A stretch of DNA of 26,077 nt from Bacteroidales bacterium UBA6229 (GTDB taxonomy: Bacteria > Bacteroidota > Bacteroidia > Bacteroidales > F082), in assembly GCA_002440975.1 (NCBI GenBank), contig DJWN01000030.1, positions 1-26,077 of the forward strand, read 5' to 3'. Positions 1 through 7,662 of this stretch are shown piece by piece (position 1 is the stretch's first letter; each line of letters starts with the position of its first letter). Below the pieces are notes generated by a model. The model ran no database searches. It saw only the letters and a list, made by a program, of their open reading frames with translations, and was not told where the DNA came from. The translations under genes were made by a program, and so were the position numbers.

Positions 1-188
1 ACCAGTCATTCCCGATGAATGACAATTCTGTGGAAGTGTACCTGTTAGTATTACTCTGTCTAAACAGCTTAAAACTCCAAGTATGTTCTTTTTATGTGTA
101 AATGTTAATATTTCCATCATGCCAAATTACAAATTTCCTGTTTGGTTCTGGCTCGTCCAGGTTAGGAATAATGTGTATCCCGCTGCTA
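1..188. other. Sequence left of dapD, nothing assigned
   Basis: These 188 bases lie downstream of dapD. I see no convincing gene end, RNA or terminator hairpin. A short frame from 83 to 268 on the plus strand overlaps dapD and has no recognisable features. Confidence 0.5.
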
Positions 189-1004
189 TTAAACCACCAC
201 ATCATACTCACGTAAGGCATCATTCAGTGAGGTTTTCAGGTCGGTGGATGCTTTGCGTTTGCCAATAATCAGGGCGCAGGAAACCTGATACTCCCCTGCC
301 GGAAACTTTTTGGTGTAAGTGCCGGGGATCACTACCGAACGGGCTGGCACAACCCCTTTCATTTCAACAGGATTTGGGCCGCTTACATCTATGATTCTTG
401 TGGATTTGGTGAGCACAACATTGGCTCCCAATACCGCCTCCTTTTCTACTCTAACGCCTTCGACTACTATGGCTCTGGAGCCAATAAAACAATCGTCTTC
501 GATGATTACAGGGGCAGCCTGTACCGGCTCCAGCACGCCTCCAATGCCCACCCCGCCGCTGAGATGAACGTTTTGCCCAATCTGCGCACACGAACCAACT
601 GTAGCCCAGGTATCTACCATTGTTCCTGCTCCCACATAAGCCCCAATATTCACATAAGATGGCATCATAATCACTCCCTTCTCCAGAAAGGCTCCATACC
701 TGGCAATGGCATGAGGAACGACACGTACACCCAGCCTGGCAAAATCTCTCTTCAAAGGGATCTTGTCGTGAAACTCCAACATTCCCACTTCCATCGTCTC
801 CATCTTTCGTATCGGGAAATAAAGGATCACGGCCTTTTTAACCCACTCATTCACTACCCACTGTCCGTCCTTAGGCTCGGCCACCCGCAGTTTTCCCTGA
901 TCCAACAGGGCAATCACTTCATTTACTGCCTGTTGCACTGCTTCATCCTGCAAGAGTTCCCGCTGATTCCATGCGTTTTCAATGATTGACTTATAATTTT
1001 CCAT
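189..1004 (-). CDS. dapD: 2,3,4,5-tetrahydropyridine-2,6-dicarboxylate N-succinyltransferase
   Basis: The product is 271 residues, close to the usual length of about 274. It transfers succinyl from succinyl-CoA to tetrahydrodipicolinate in the succinylase branch of lysine and meso-diaminopimelate synthesis, in the cytoplasm. The middle and C-terminal parts are a left-handed beta-helix of hexapeptide repeats. The family signature GGVGIGGVLEP is followed by IIEDDCFIGSRAIVVEGV, both strongly DapD-like. The N-terminal helical domain is also present. The start is the ATG at 1004. The gene is divergent from ruvX, with about 115 bp between the two starts. A weak promoter-like TATTTTCG lies at 1022-1029 on the minus strand. 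Nothing unusual is seen. The identification is secure from sequence motifs recalled for the family. Confidence 0.95.
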   Translation of the reverse strand: MENYKSIIENAWNQRELLQDEAVQQAVNEVIALLDQGKLRVAEPKDGQWVVNEWVKKAVILYFPIRKMETMEVGMLEFHDKIPLKRDFARLGVRVVPHAIARYGAFLEKGVIMMPSYVNIGAYVGAGTMVDTWATVGSCAQIGQNVHLSGGVGIGGVLEPVQAAPVIIEDDCFIGSRAIVVEGVRVEKEAVLGANVVLTKSTRIIDVSGPNPVEMKGVVPARSVVIPGTYTKKFPAGEYQVSCALIIGKRKASTDLKTSLNDALREYDVVV

Positions 1005-1082
1005 CTTCTGATTTTAAGCCCCGAAAATACAAAAAAGCCGGCTTATACCGATGCCTCAATCGCACGCATCAGAATGTTTTCG

Positions 1083-1090
1083 TAATTTTG
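1083..1090 (+). promoter_or_regulatory. Putative -7 element for ruvX-def operon
   Basis: TAATTTTG matches the Bacteroidota -7 consensus TAnnTTTG exactly. It lies 30 nt before the ATG at 1120, so transcription would start near 1096. No clear TTTG -33 element is seen 19-21 nt upstream, so this is tentative. It argues against translation from the in-frame ATG at 1051, which lies upstream of the element. Confidence 0.4.
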
Positions 1091-1119
1091 CAGTCTCAAA
1101 AAAAGAATATCAGCCTGAT

Positions 1120-1545
1120 ATGGGACGAATAATGGCAATCGATTATGGCAGAAAACGCTGTGGCATAGCAGTAACTGATGAATTTCAGCTGATTGCCAAT
1201 GGTTTAACAACAGTCAGGAGTCATGATATTTTCGACTTTCTTACCAGTTATCTGGCACAGGAAAAGGTGGATGCTGTTGTTATCGGCGAGCCGAAAGACA
1301 TGCAAAATAATCCTTCGGAAGCAGCCCGCTATATTGAACCCTTTGTGAACCGGCTGAAAAAAGCCTACCCCTTATTAGCTGTTCAGCGTTTTGATGAACG
1401 TTTCACCTCTGTGATGGCTTTTCAAAGCATGATAGATGCCGGACTGAGTAAGAAAAAACGGCAGGACAAAAGCCTGGTGGATACCATCAGCGCCACCCTG
1501 ATCCTGCAATCGTATATGGAATCTCAAAAAAATCAAAGAAAATGA
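1120..1545 (+). CDS. ruvX: RuvX/YqgF-family Holliday junction resolvase homologue
   Basis: The product is 141 residues with the RNase H-like fold of the YqgF family. In other bacteria the family is linked to Holliday-junction resolution and to 16S/23S pre-rRNA 5' end maturation; which role applies here cannot be told from sequence. Visible motifs are AIDYGRKRCGIAVTD (residues 6-20, first catalytic Asp at 8), VIGEPKD (54-60), DERFTS (92-97) and VDTISA (120-125, last Asp at 121). I chose the ATG at 1120 because MGRIMAIDYG is the normal family N-terminus and a -7-like box lies at 1083-1090. The open frame extends back to an ATG at 1051. Its TGA overlaps the def ATG (ATGA), so the two are probably translationally coupled. 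Confidence 0.9.
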   Translation: MGRIMAIDYGRKRCGIAVTDEFQLIANGLTTVRSHDIFDFLTSYLAQEKVDAVVIGEPKDMQNNPSEAARYIEPFVNRLKKAYPLLAVQRFDERFTSVMAFQSMIDAGLSKKKRQDKSLVDTISATLILQSYMESQKNQRK

Positions 1546-2114
1546 TTTTACCAATCGTAGCTTACGGACATCCTGTTTTAAAAAAGCGAGCCGAAACAAT
1601 AACACCCGATTACGAAGGGTTTGCCAAACTGATTGCCAATATGTGGGAAACCATGTACGAGGCGTCTGGCGTGGGACTGGCTGCACCGCAGATCAACAAA
1701 TCCATCCGGCTTTTTGTAATTGATGCCTCGCCCTATGGTGAAGAGCATCCTGAGACCAAAGACTTTAAAAAGGTCTTTATCAATGCCGAAAAAATTGACG
1801 AAAACGGCGAGCCCTGTACAATGGGTGAAGGCTGCCTGAGCCTGCCCGGCATGAACGAAGATGTGAGCCGTCAACCGGAAATCACGATCCGTTATCAGGA
1901 CGAAAACTTTGAAACACACGAAGAAACTTATTCTGGCATTTTAGCGCGTATCATTCAGCATGAATATGACCATATCGATGGCATTCTTTATGTGGATCGT
2001 TTGCCTGCCTTGAAAAAAATGCTGTTAAAAGGCAAACTCCGCGATATCTCGGAAGGAAAAGTTGAGGTGGATTATAAAATGATTTTCCCAAAAATCCATA
2101 AAAAAATTAAATAA
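1542..2114 (+). CDS. def: Peptide deformylase
   Basis: The product is 190 residues. It is a cytoplasmic metalloenzyme that removes the formyl group from nascent N-terminal formyl-Met. All three family motifs are intact: GVGLAAPQ (residues 43-50), EGCLSLPG (96-103, metal ligand Cys98) and QHEYDHIDG (139-147, ligands His140 and His144, catalytic Glu141). It overlaps the end of ruvX by 4 nt, and the lipoprotein gene follows after 2 nt, so the three form a tight operon. The length and a short C-terminal extension after the HExxH motif are typical of Bacteroidota deformylases. Nothing is unusual. Confidence 0.95.
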   Translation: MILPIVAYGHPVLKKRAETITPDYEGFAKLIANMWETMYEASGVGLAAPQINKSIRLFVIDASPYGEEHPETKDFKKVFINAEKIDENGEPCTMGEGCLSLPGMNEDVSRQPEITIRYQDENFETHEETYSGILARIIQHEYDHIDGILYVDRLPALKKMLLKGKLRDISEGKVEVDYKMIFPKIHKKIK

Positions 2115-2116
2115 TT

Positions 2117-2662
2117 ATGACAAAAAAGTTTTTCTGCCTTGGAATTTCTATCCTGCTGATGCCGGCCTTTTTTGTCTCCTGCACGGGATCGGAACAAAAA
2201 ACTGAAACAACTGACAAAGCAGGTTTTCGACAAAAGATTGCACAAAGCGAACAATCTATGCTATTAGAAAACGGCATTATCCTGATTGATTCAGCCATAG
2301 AACTCATCCAAAGCTATCAAAGCTACCAGCAAAACTGGCCCGATGACAGCCTGTCGGCCGAGTATCTTTTCAAAGCTATTGACATCTCCATCAATCTGCC
2401 CCGTGCAAAGGAAAGCCTGCAATTAATTTCGACCTTTCTCAACAATTATCCCCGGACTTATCATGCAGGTGTTGTCGTGTTTCTGGAAGGATTTATCTAT
2501 GATCAGCAAATTGGCGACACTGCCAGGGCAAGGGTAGCTTACGAGCGTTTGTTGAAAGAATATCCCGACCACAGCTTTGCGGATGATGCGAAAAGTGCAC
2601 TTCAATTTTTAGGCAAAAGTCCGGAAGAAATGATACTCGAATTTGAGCAGCAAAATCAATAA
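2117..2662 (+). CDS. TPR-containing lipoprotein
   Basis: The product is 181 residues. The N-terminus is a lipoprotein signal peptide: MTKK, a hydrophobic stretch, then the lipobox-like FFVSC with Cys at about residue 22. The mature protein should be lipid-anchored. The rest is helical. The part from about residue 75 onward looks like TPR repeats, with pairs such as AKESLQLISTFLNNYP and ARVAYERLLKEYPDHSFA. This resembles YbgF/CpoB or BamD-type repeat proteins, but it is too short and divergent to name. It begins 2 nt after def and ends just before a strong terminator, so it is the last gene of the ruvX-def operon. A precise function cannot be assigned. Confidence 0.8.
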   Translation: MTKKFFCLGISILLMPAFFVSCTGSEQKTETTDKAGFRQKIAQSEQSMLLENGIILIDSAIELIQSYQSYQQNWPDDSLSAEYLFKAIDISINLPRAKESLQLISTFLNNYPRTYHAGVVVFLEGFIYDQQIGDTARARVAYERLLKEYPDHSFADDAKSALQFLGKSPEEMILEFEQQNQ

Positions 2663-2665
2663 AAC

Positions 2666-2700
2666 AAAAAACCCGCTCACAAAAAATGAACGGGTTTTTT
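2666..2700. terminator. Bidirectional intrinsic terminator
   Basis: The 14-nt arms at 2666-2679 (AAAAAACCCGCTCA) and 2687-2700 (TGAACGGGTTTTTT) pair with one mismatch around a 7-nt loop. A run of six T follows the stem on both strands. It sits between the converging lipoprotein gene (ends 2662) and the barrel gene (ends 2718), so it can terminate both. Confidence 0.85.
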
Positions 2701-2717
2701 AATCATATATTCATGCT

Positions 2718-3218
2718 TTACAGGATGTAACTCAGCCCGATACGTCCGCCAGAAGCTGCATTACCACCACCGAATTCGAGGTTAACTGCCCAACGATCGT
2801 TCCAATAATAACGACCACCGATTTGTGCATCAATACCAAAACCGGAGGCATGACTTCCGCCATAACCGCTGGCCTCATTCCAGATGACCCATCCGGCACT
2901 TATTCCGGCGTAGAAATCCCATTCGCGCGGAATATTCAGCAAGGTATTAAAATGATAATTTCCGTTGGCAAACAGACCAATGATGGATTGGCCGTATTTA
3001 TCCCCACTCCATGTTTCGTTATATGAACGGAAAGAAGCATTAAACCCAACGGTGATATCAGGATGCACTCCAAAATCCATTCCTACATAAAGCGGGACTC
3101 CCCAGTTTGAAAAACCGGTACCGAAATTAAGCTGCTTGCCGCCATCGCCGATCGGGCTTTGGGCAAAAATTGCACTTGCCGAAAAAAAACACACTAAGGC
3201 TACAATTAGTTTTTTCAT
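2718..3218 (-). CDS. Small outer-membrane beta-barrel protein
   Basis: The product is 166 residues. A cleavable signal peptide (MKKLIVALVCFFSASAIFA, residues 1-19) is followed by alternating aromatic and hydrophobic strands such as VPLYVGMDFGV, WDFYAGISAGW and WAVNLEFGGGN, ending in IGLSYIL. This is the pattern of an eight-stranded OmpX/OmpW-like barrel. The last residue is Leu rather than the common Phe. The open frame begins 33 nt earlier at 3251, but the ATG at 3218 gives a proper signal peptide, so I chose it. The gene lies 22 bp downstream of the rny stop and may be read through from it. Its role (adhesion, porin or structural) is unknown. Confidence 0.75.
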   Translation of the reverse strand: MKKLIVALVCFFSASAIFAQSPIGDGGKQLNFGTGFSNWGVPLYVGMDFGVHPDITVGFNASFRSYNETWSGDKYGQSIIGLFANGNYHFNTLLNIPREWDFYAGISAGWVIWNEASGYGGSHASGFGIDAQIGGRYYWNDRWAVNLEFGGGNAASGGRIGLSYIL

Positions 3219-3240
3219 AATTCTTGAGGTTTTAAAATGT

Positions 3241-4782
3241 TTATTTAGCATAACTCACCGCGCGTGTTTCGCGGATAACGGTGATTTTTATTTGACCGGG
3301 ATACGTCATTTCTGTTTGTATTTTGCGCGAAAGATCGTAAGCCAGACGGTCGGCATCGGCATCCGTCACTTTGTCGGCTCCCACAATCACACGCAGCTCA
3401 CGTCCGGCCTGTATTGCATAGGTTTTGACAACTCCGGGATAAGCCAAAGCCATTTCTTCCAGTTTTTTCAACCTCTGGATGTAGGCTTCAACCACTTCGC
3501 GACGAGCACCTGGACGGGCACCTGAGATGGCATCACAAACCTGAACAATCGGTGCAATCAAGGTTTCCATCTCGATCTCATCGTGGTGAGCCCCAATGGC
3601 ATTGCAAACGTCTGGTTTTTCTTTGAATTTTTCGGCAATCTTCATCCCCAGAATGGCATGAGGCAGCTCTTCTGCATTCTCGGCTATCTTGCCAATATCG
3701 TGCAACAAACCGGCACGCTTTGCAATTTTGGTGTTGAGCCCCAATTCGGAGGCCATGGTAGCACTCAGTTTGGCCACTTCAATGGAGTGTTGCAACAGGT
3801 TTTGGCCATAGGAAGATCGGTATTTCATCCGGCCTATCATCTTGATCAGTTCTCCATGAAGATTATGGATTCCCAGGTCGATCACGGTTCTTTTGCCTGT
3901 TTCCAGAATTTCCTGTTCGATTTGTTTTTCTGTTTTCTTCACCACTTCTTCGATGCGGGCAGGATGGATACGGCCATCGGTGACAAGCTTTTGCAAGGAG
4001 ATGCGCGCTATTTCACGTCGCACCGGATCAAATCCTGAAAGCAAAATGGCATCGGGGCTGTCGTCAATAATTATTTCTACCCCTGTGAGGGCTTCCAGAG
4101 CTCTGATATTACGGCCTTCTCGACCGATGATACGGCCTTTTATTTCGTCGCTCTCGATATTGAAAACAGTAACTGTATTCTCAATCGCATGTTCGGCAGC
4201 GGTCCGTTGGATGGTTTCTACCACAATCTTTTTGGCAGCCATGTTGGCTGTAAGTTTTGCTTCTTCCGTAATATCTTTCACCAGAATCATGGCTTCGGAG
4301 GTGGCCTCATCTTTCATCAACTCGACCAGTTGCTCTTTGGCTTCATTGGCCGAAAGACCCGAAACTTTCTCGAGCAGCTTCACCTGTTCTTCCTGCACCT
4401 TATCCAACTCTTCCTGACGTTTATTCAGTATGTCGAGCTGTGTATTCAAATTCTGACGTAAAGCATTAAGCTCTTTTTGTTTGCGCTGGTAATCCTCCAT
4501 CTTCTGCGCAAACTGCTGTTCCTTATTCTGAAGTCTGTTTTCTGCTTTCTGAATCTCACGGTTCTTCTCTGAAATCATTTTTTCGTGGTCAGATTTCAGC
4601 TGGATAAATTTTTCCTTGGCTTGCAGAATCTTCTCTTTTTTAATCACCTCGGCTTTCTCTTTGGCTTCTTCCAAAAGCAGCTCACTTTTTTTGGTAAGTG
4701 CCTTGCGAAGCACCGTAGCCGCTAAAAGTGCTCCCAGGCCTAATCCGGCCAGTAGCAACAGGGCATAAATCAACATTTCCAT
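3241..4782 (-). CDS. rny: Ribonuclease Y
   Basis: The product is 513 residues, the normal family length. It is a membrane-anchored endoribonuclease that starts mRNA decay. Domains in order are an N-terminal membrane helix (about 3-23), a long coiled coil rich in Lys and Glu (about 30-190), a KH domain with GRIIGREGRN at 216-225, and an HD domain with HSIEVAK at 332-338, the metal-binding HD pair at 361-362 (LLHDIGKIAE) and a second HHDE at 399-402. The start at 4782 (MEMLIYALLLL) puts the membrane helix at the very N-terminus. An earlier in-frame start at 4827 would add 15 residues inside the U-rich tail of the preceding RNA gene. It lies downstream of zapA and 6S RNA, an order I recall from other Bacteroidota. 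Confidence 0.95.
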   Translation of the reverse strand: MEMLIYALLLLAGLGLGALLAATVLRKALTKKSELLLEEAKEKAEVIKKEKILQAKEKFIQLKSDHEKMISEKNREIQKAENRLQNKEQQFAQKMEDYQRKQKELNALRQNLNTQLDILNKRQEELDKVQEEQVKLLEKVSGLSANEAKEQLVELMKDEATSEAMILVKDITEEAKLTANMAAKKIVVETIQRTAAEHAIENTVTVFNIESDEIKGRIIGREGRNIRALEALTGVEIIIDDSPDAILLSGFDPVRREIARISLQKLVTDGRIHPARIEEVVKKTEKQIEQEILETGKRTVIDLGIHNLHGELIKMIGRMKYRSSYGQNLLQHSIEVAKLSATMASELGLNTKIAKRAGLLHDIGKIAENAEELPHAILGMKIAEKFKEKPDVCNAIGAHHDEIEMETLIAPIVQVCDAISGARPGARREVVEAYIQRLKKLEEMALAYPGVVKTYAIQAGRELRVIVGADKVTDADADRLAYDLSRKIQTEMTYPGQIKITVIRETRAVSYAK

Positions 4783-4834
4783 AGTTAATAGCTTTTCAAT
4801 CGCCCGAAATAAAAGGAAAAAGAACAAAAAAAAA

Positions 4835-5025
4835 TTGCCCGACTTAATTCAAAGGAGTTGGTAAACCCCTCTCAGACACGTTTAGGGCAGCCTGACCGCG
4901 CAAACTTCCACTGTTTTGCCAAAGGCAAAACTCCCTAAGGAGTGAGGCCTGTTTTTGTGATCAATGAGCAAACCCTTATGATGGTAATGTTGAGTTTACA
5001 ATCACGGTTTGAATTAAGCGGGCAA
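4835..5025 (-). ncRNA. ssrS: 6S RNA (probable)
   Basis: This 191-nt intergenic block folds into one long rod. The end arms 4835-4853 and 5008-5025 pair over 18 bp with a single bulged A. Inside, CAGCCT (4888-4893) pairs with 4945-4951 with one bulge, and GTTTTGCC (4913-4920) pairs with GGCAAAAC (4924-4931) around an AAA loop. A long closing stem, a large unpaired central region and a terminal hairpin are the plan of 6S RNA, which binds the housekeeping RNA polymerase holoenzyme. On the minus strand the closing stem is followed at once by nine U (4834-4826), which supports this direction. The position between zapA and rny also fits what I recall for Bacteroidota 6S RNA. The exact ends are inferred. 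Confidence 0.72.
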
Positions 5026-5053
5026 ATATCTTCAAAGAACTAATGCTGCCATA

Positions 5054-5344
5054 TTACAAGGTAAGATGATCTGTTAACAGCGCGTCCAGCTGATACAGTT
5101 TCTCATCCAGACGGTTATTCTTAAAAGCAAGCTCATCCATCAATACGGCCTCCGAAGTGGCCAGCTGAAGTGCTGTCATGGCCAGTAAATCCTGATGATC
5201 TTTGTAGGCATAAGCATTAGCATAAGCCTTTAACCGATCATTAATCTGTGCAGCGGCTTTCCGAACCCGCTCCTCCTCCTCTGCCTGTATCCGCAATTTG
5301 TAGGTTCGTTCTGCAATGATGATATTGATCGTGATTTCATTCAT
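5054..5344 (-). CDS. zapA: Cell division protein ZapA
   Basis: The product is 96 residues, typical of ZapA. It binds FtsZ and promotes bundling of filaments at the division ring. The N-terminal half has the ZapA fold with ITINIIIAERTYKLRI, then a conserved helix (EEEERVRKAAAQINDRL), the middle segment DHQDLLAMTALQLA, and a C-terminal coiled-coil helix (about 65-95). I chose the ATG at 5344, which gives the usual MNEITINI start. The frame extends to 5386 but would overlap the upstream gene. It follows the ZapB-like gene by 14 nt and precedes 6S RNA and rny, all on the minus strand. Confidence 0.88.
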   Translation of the reverse strand: MNEITINIIIAERTYKLRIQAEEEERVRKAAAQINDRLKAYANAYAYKDHQDLLAMTALQLATSEAVLMDELAFKNNRLDEKLYQLDALLTDHLTL

Positions 5345-5358
5345 ATTTTCGCTGTTCG

Positions 5359-5649
5359 CTATCCTTTGTTCAATAATGCAACACAATAATCTATTTCCCG
5401 CATCAGCCCTTGTATGAGCTTTCGTCCTTCTTCTACATCCTTCTCGTTTTCGAGCGCGTTTACGATAATTTTTTTATTTATTTGATCTGTTAATTGACTG
5501 TGCGATTGTTGAAGCTCCGCCAATTCCGACTTCAAGGCTTCGTTTTCGTCAGTCAGATCTGCAACCTTTTTGTTTAGCTCCTTATTGCGTGCTATCAGCT
5601 GTTGTATCTTAAGTTCGATACCGGCAAGAAGCACACTGGTTTCAGCCAT
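5359..5649 (-). CDS. Coiled-coil protein, ZapB-like, upstream of zapA
   Basis: The product is 96 residues and almost wholly alpha-helical. Residues about 10-65 form a heptad-patterned coiled coil (for example LIARNKELNKKVADLTDENE). The C-terminal 30 residues form a separate helix ending in IDYCVALLNKG. Its length, coiled coil and place directly before zapA suggest a division-ring cross-linker like ZapB, but no diagnostic ZapB motif is seen, so this is inference from context. It ends in TAG, which shows TAG is used as an ordinary stop here. It is probably co-transcribed with zapA from the promoter at about 5676-5708. Confidence 0.7.
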   Translation of the reverse strand: MAETSVLLAGIELKIQQLIARNKELNKKVADLTDENEALKSELAELQQSHSQLTDQINKKIIVNALENEKDVEEGRKLIQGLMREIDYCVALLNKG

Positions 5650-5675
5650 CGCAATTCGGGTTTTAGATCTTAGTA

Positions 5676-5708
5676 CAAAAGTACAAATTTTAATGCTGTC
5701 GTAGCAAG
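5676..5708 (-). promoter_or_regulatory. Putative promoter of the zapB-like/zapA operon
   Basis: On the minus strand, TACTTTTG at 5683-5676 matches TAnnTTTG exactly. CTTG at 5708-5705 lies 21 nt upstream as a near match to the -33 TTTG. Transcription would start near 5669, about 20 nt before the ATG at 5649. This is prediction by consensus only. Confidence 0.5.
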
Positions 5709-5878
5709 GAATAGTCTGATAAAATATAACAGGACAATCGAATTTGAATTTAACATTTTATTTATGTGCACTTTAAATCATGCATTGTGATTTTCAGAAA
5801 CCAAAATCAGACTTCACTTTTTGTTGTACATTAGCTTTCCGAAAAATTGGTCAGCATAACTTAAGCCAAGGTGACAAA

Positions 5879-5923
5879 AATATACAGTTGATTATGAATG
5901 AATATACAGTTGATTATGAATGA
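5879..5923 (+). repeat. 22-bp tandem duplication at the DUF2851 start
   Basis: The unit ATATACAGTTGATTATGAAT plus GA occurs twice without interruption, at 5880-5901 and 5902-5923, with identity extending to 5879. Each copy carries ATGAATG. Because 22 is not a multiple of three, the duplication places an extra in-frame ATG at 5898 upstream of the likely native start at 5916, and an out-of-frame ATG at 5894 that opens only a nine-codon frame. Confidence 0.9.
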
Positions 5924-7187
5924 GTTTTTTATCCATTACCTCTGGGAGAACAAACTGCTCAAACCCGGCCTGCAAACCACCGAAAAAGAACCCATACAGA
6001 TTCTTCATCCCGGCATGCGCAATGCTGATGCAGGCCCCGATTTTTTGAATGCCAGAATAAAAATCGGCGACACCACCTGGGCCGGAAATGTTGAAATCCA
6101 TACCCTGGCCTCCGACTGGTACAAGCATCATCACGATCAGGACAAGGCTTACGAAAATGTGATTTTGCATGTGGTTTATGCTGACGACAAAACCGTTTAC
6201 GACAGCCAGCGAAAACCCTTGCAAACCCTGGAAATAAAAGACAAATATCCTTCAGAAGTTTTACTCAAATACCGAATGTTTGTGGATAGCAAACAATGGA
6301 TAGCCTGCGAAAATCAACTGCATGAGGTACAATGGTTCACCTGGCTGTCGTGGCTCGACAGGATGATTGCCGAACGTCTGGAGCATAAAACTTCCATCGT
6401 TTATGCGATGCTGGCTCAAAACAATAACGATTGGGAAGTAAGCTTTTATCAGCTTTTACTCAGTAATTTTGGGTTTAAAGTAAATCAGGCTCCTTTTGAA
6501 CGACTGGGAAAAATCATGCCCCTTTCGGTTTTGCTCAGGCATCGCGACAATCTTTTTCAGCTCGAGGCCTTACTTTTTGGCACAGCAGGCCTTTTAAGCA
6601 ACGACTTTGAAGATGACTATGCTGTTAGTCTGAAGAAAGAATATGATTTTTTAAGGCACAAATACGGCCTGTCGCAGATGCAGGCTCAGGAATGGCGCTT
6701 CATGCGAATGCGTCCGGTCAACTTCCCTACGATCCGACTGAGTCAGCTTGCGGCTTTGATTTATAAGAACGGAAAGTTGTTTTCGAATATCCGCTATACC
6801 AAAACAACTGAAGAAATCATCGCCTATTTCAGGGTTGAGGCATCAGATTACTGGACCAACCATTATCAGTTTGATAAGCCTTCAGCAGGAAAACCCAAAA
6901 AACTTGGCGAAAGTGCTATCCATATCTTACTGATCAATGCGGTGGTTCAAACACTTTTTGCCTTTGGCAAGACCCATCAGGATCAGCAGATGCAGGACAA
7001 GGCACTGATGCTGCTCGAATCAGTCGATGCGGAAAATAACAACCTTATCCGAAAATTTGAGCAGTCAGGCCTAAAAGTAAGTAATGCCATGCATTCGCAA
7101 GCTTTGATTTATTTGCATCAGTCCTATTGCAAACCACGACGCTGCCTTGAGTGCCGGGTGGGGCATGTGTTGCTGCGAAAGAATTGA
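5916..7187 (+). CDS. DUF2851 family protein
   Basis: The product is 423 residues from the ATG at 5916. It belongs to DUF2851, a family common in Bacteroidota with no established function. Recognisable parts are the N-terminal FIHYLWENKLL, the block ILHPGMRNADAGPDFLNARIKI and WAGNVEIHTLASDWYKHHHD, which are the best conserved parts of the family as I recall it. Histidines and aspartates in this segment hint at a metal or nucleic-acid enzyme, but that is speculation. The C-terminal end carries CKPRRCLECRVGHVLL, a Cys-rich motif. An in-frame ATG at 5898 arises from a 22-bp tandem duplication; homologues usually begin near FIHYLW, so I prefer 5916. The gene is monocistronic and precedes the R-M locus. 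Confidence 0.85.
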   Translation: MNEFFIHYLWENKLLKPGLQTTEKEPIQILHPGMRNADAGPDFLNARIKIGDTTWAGNVEIHTLASDWYKHHHDQDKAYENVILHVVYADDKTVYDSQRKPLQTLEIKDKYPSEVLLKYRMFVDSKQWIACENQLHEVQWFTWLSWLDRMIAERLEHKTSIVYAMLAQNNNDWEVSFYQLLLSNFGFKVNQAPFERLGKIMPLSVLLRHRDNLFQLEALLFGTAGLLSNDFEDDYAVSLKKEYDFLRHKYGLSQMQAQEWRFMRMRPVNFPTIRLSQLAALIYKNGKLFSNIRYTKTTEEIIAYFRVEASDYWTNHYQFDKPSAGKPKKLGESAIHILLINAVVQTLFAFGKTHQDQQMQDKALMLLESVDAENNNLIRKFEQSGLKVSNAMHSQALIYLHQSYCKPRRCLECRVGHVLLRKN

Positions 7188-7377
7188 TGTGTCTGATTTT
7201 TAAAAGGATGTTCTTTTTGGATTTTGTCTGTTGTCAAAAAAATCCAGTACTATTATCGTTTCTCCTAGTAATTCTATAAAAGATATTTATTTGCTTGACT
7301 ATTGGATAGCCTCTGATGCCATATCTTAATTTTCAAGTGTTCAGGATCAATCCGATTTTAAAAAATAATTCTAGATG

Positions 7378-7421
7378 TTACTTATAGTCTTTGGCTTATA
7401 GTCTACAATTGGTAATATTTG
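7378..7421 (+). promoter_or_regulatory. C-box operators and promoter of the C-R genes
   Basis: Two direct copies of CTTATAGTCT lie at 7381-7390 and 7395-7404, 14 bp apart. Each contains the partly palindromic core ACT-TAT-AGT (perfect at 7380-7388, one mismatch at 7394-7402). This is the well-known C-box sequence bound by R-M controller proteins such as C.Esp1396I and C.PvuII. TTTG at 7390-7393 lies between the boxes as a -33 element, and TAATATTTG at 7413-7421 is a near -7 element 19-20 nt further on. Transcription would begin at or just before the ATG at 7426, giving a leaderless or nearly leaderless mRNA, as known for several C genes. Confidence 0.75.
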
Positions 7422-7425
7422 CAAT

Positions 7426-7662
7426 ATGGATATTAAATCTAAAATCGGCATAAGAATTAGAAACTTAAGAGAACAACAAAACATGTCTCAAAAAGATTTA
7501 GCCTTTTCTGCTGATTTAGACAGAAGTTATATTGCAAGTGTCGAAAATGGTCAAAGAAATATTTCCATCGTGAATATTGAAAAAGTATCAATTGCACTTG
7601 GCGTTACCTTACAGGAATTTTTTAATAATGACAAATTTGATAACGATTCAACAGGCAGTTGA
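7426..7662 (+). CDS. R-M controller protein (XRE-type helix-turn-helix)
   Basis: The product is 78 residues, the usual size of C proteins. It is almost entirely one XRE helix-turn-helix domain: IGIRIRNLREQQNMSQKDLA, then the recognition-helix region DRSYIASVENGQRNIS, then IVNIEKVSIALGVTLQEFF. C proteins dimerise and bind C-boxes, first activating their own and the endonuclease gene and later repressing. Here C-boxes lie immediately upstream (7378-7405) and one lies at the methyltransferase promoter, which supports this role over that of a phage repressor. The endonuclease start at 7628 lies inside the end of this gene, so the two are probably translationally coupled. Confidence 0.88.
   Translation: MDIKSKIGIRIRNLREQQNMSQKDLAFSADLDRSYIASVENGQRNISIVNIEKVSIALGVTLQEFFNNDKFDNDSTGS

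Noticed and set aside
1051..1119. Longer N-terminus of ruvX from the ATG at 1051
   Set aside because: The extra 23 residues have no match to the family, and a -7-like promoter box lies inside them.
3583..4461. Plus-strand open frames opposite rny, and similar ones opposite the kinases and dapD
   Set aside because: They are antisense frames to strongly conserved genes and have no family features of their own.
4930..4943. ACTCC-CTAA-GGAGT hairpin as a separate terminator
   Set aside because: It lies within the probable 6S RNA, conflicts with its terminal helix and has no T-run.
7577..7627. Longer N-terminus of the endonuclease
   Set aside because: It would lie deep within the C gene; the ATG at 7628 gives a normal overlap and a sensible helix start.
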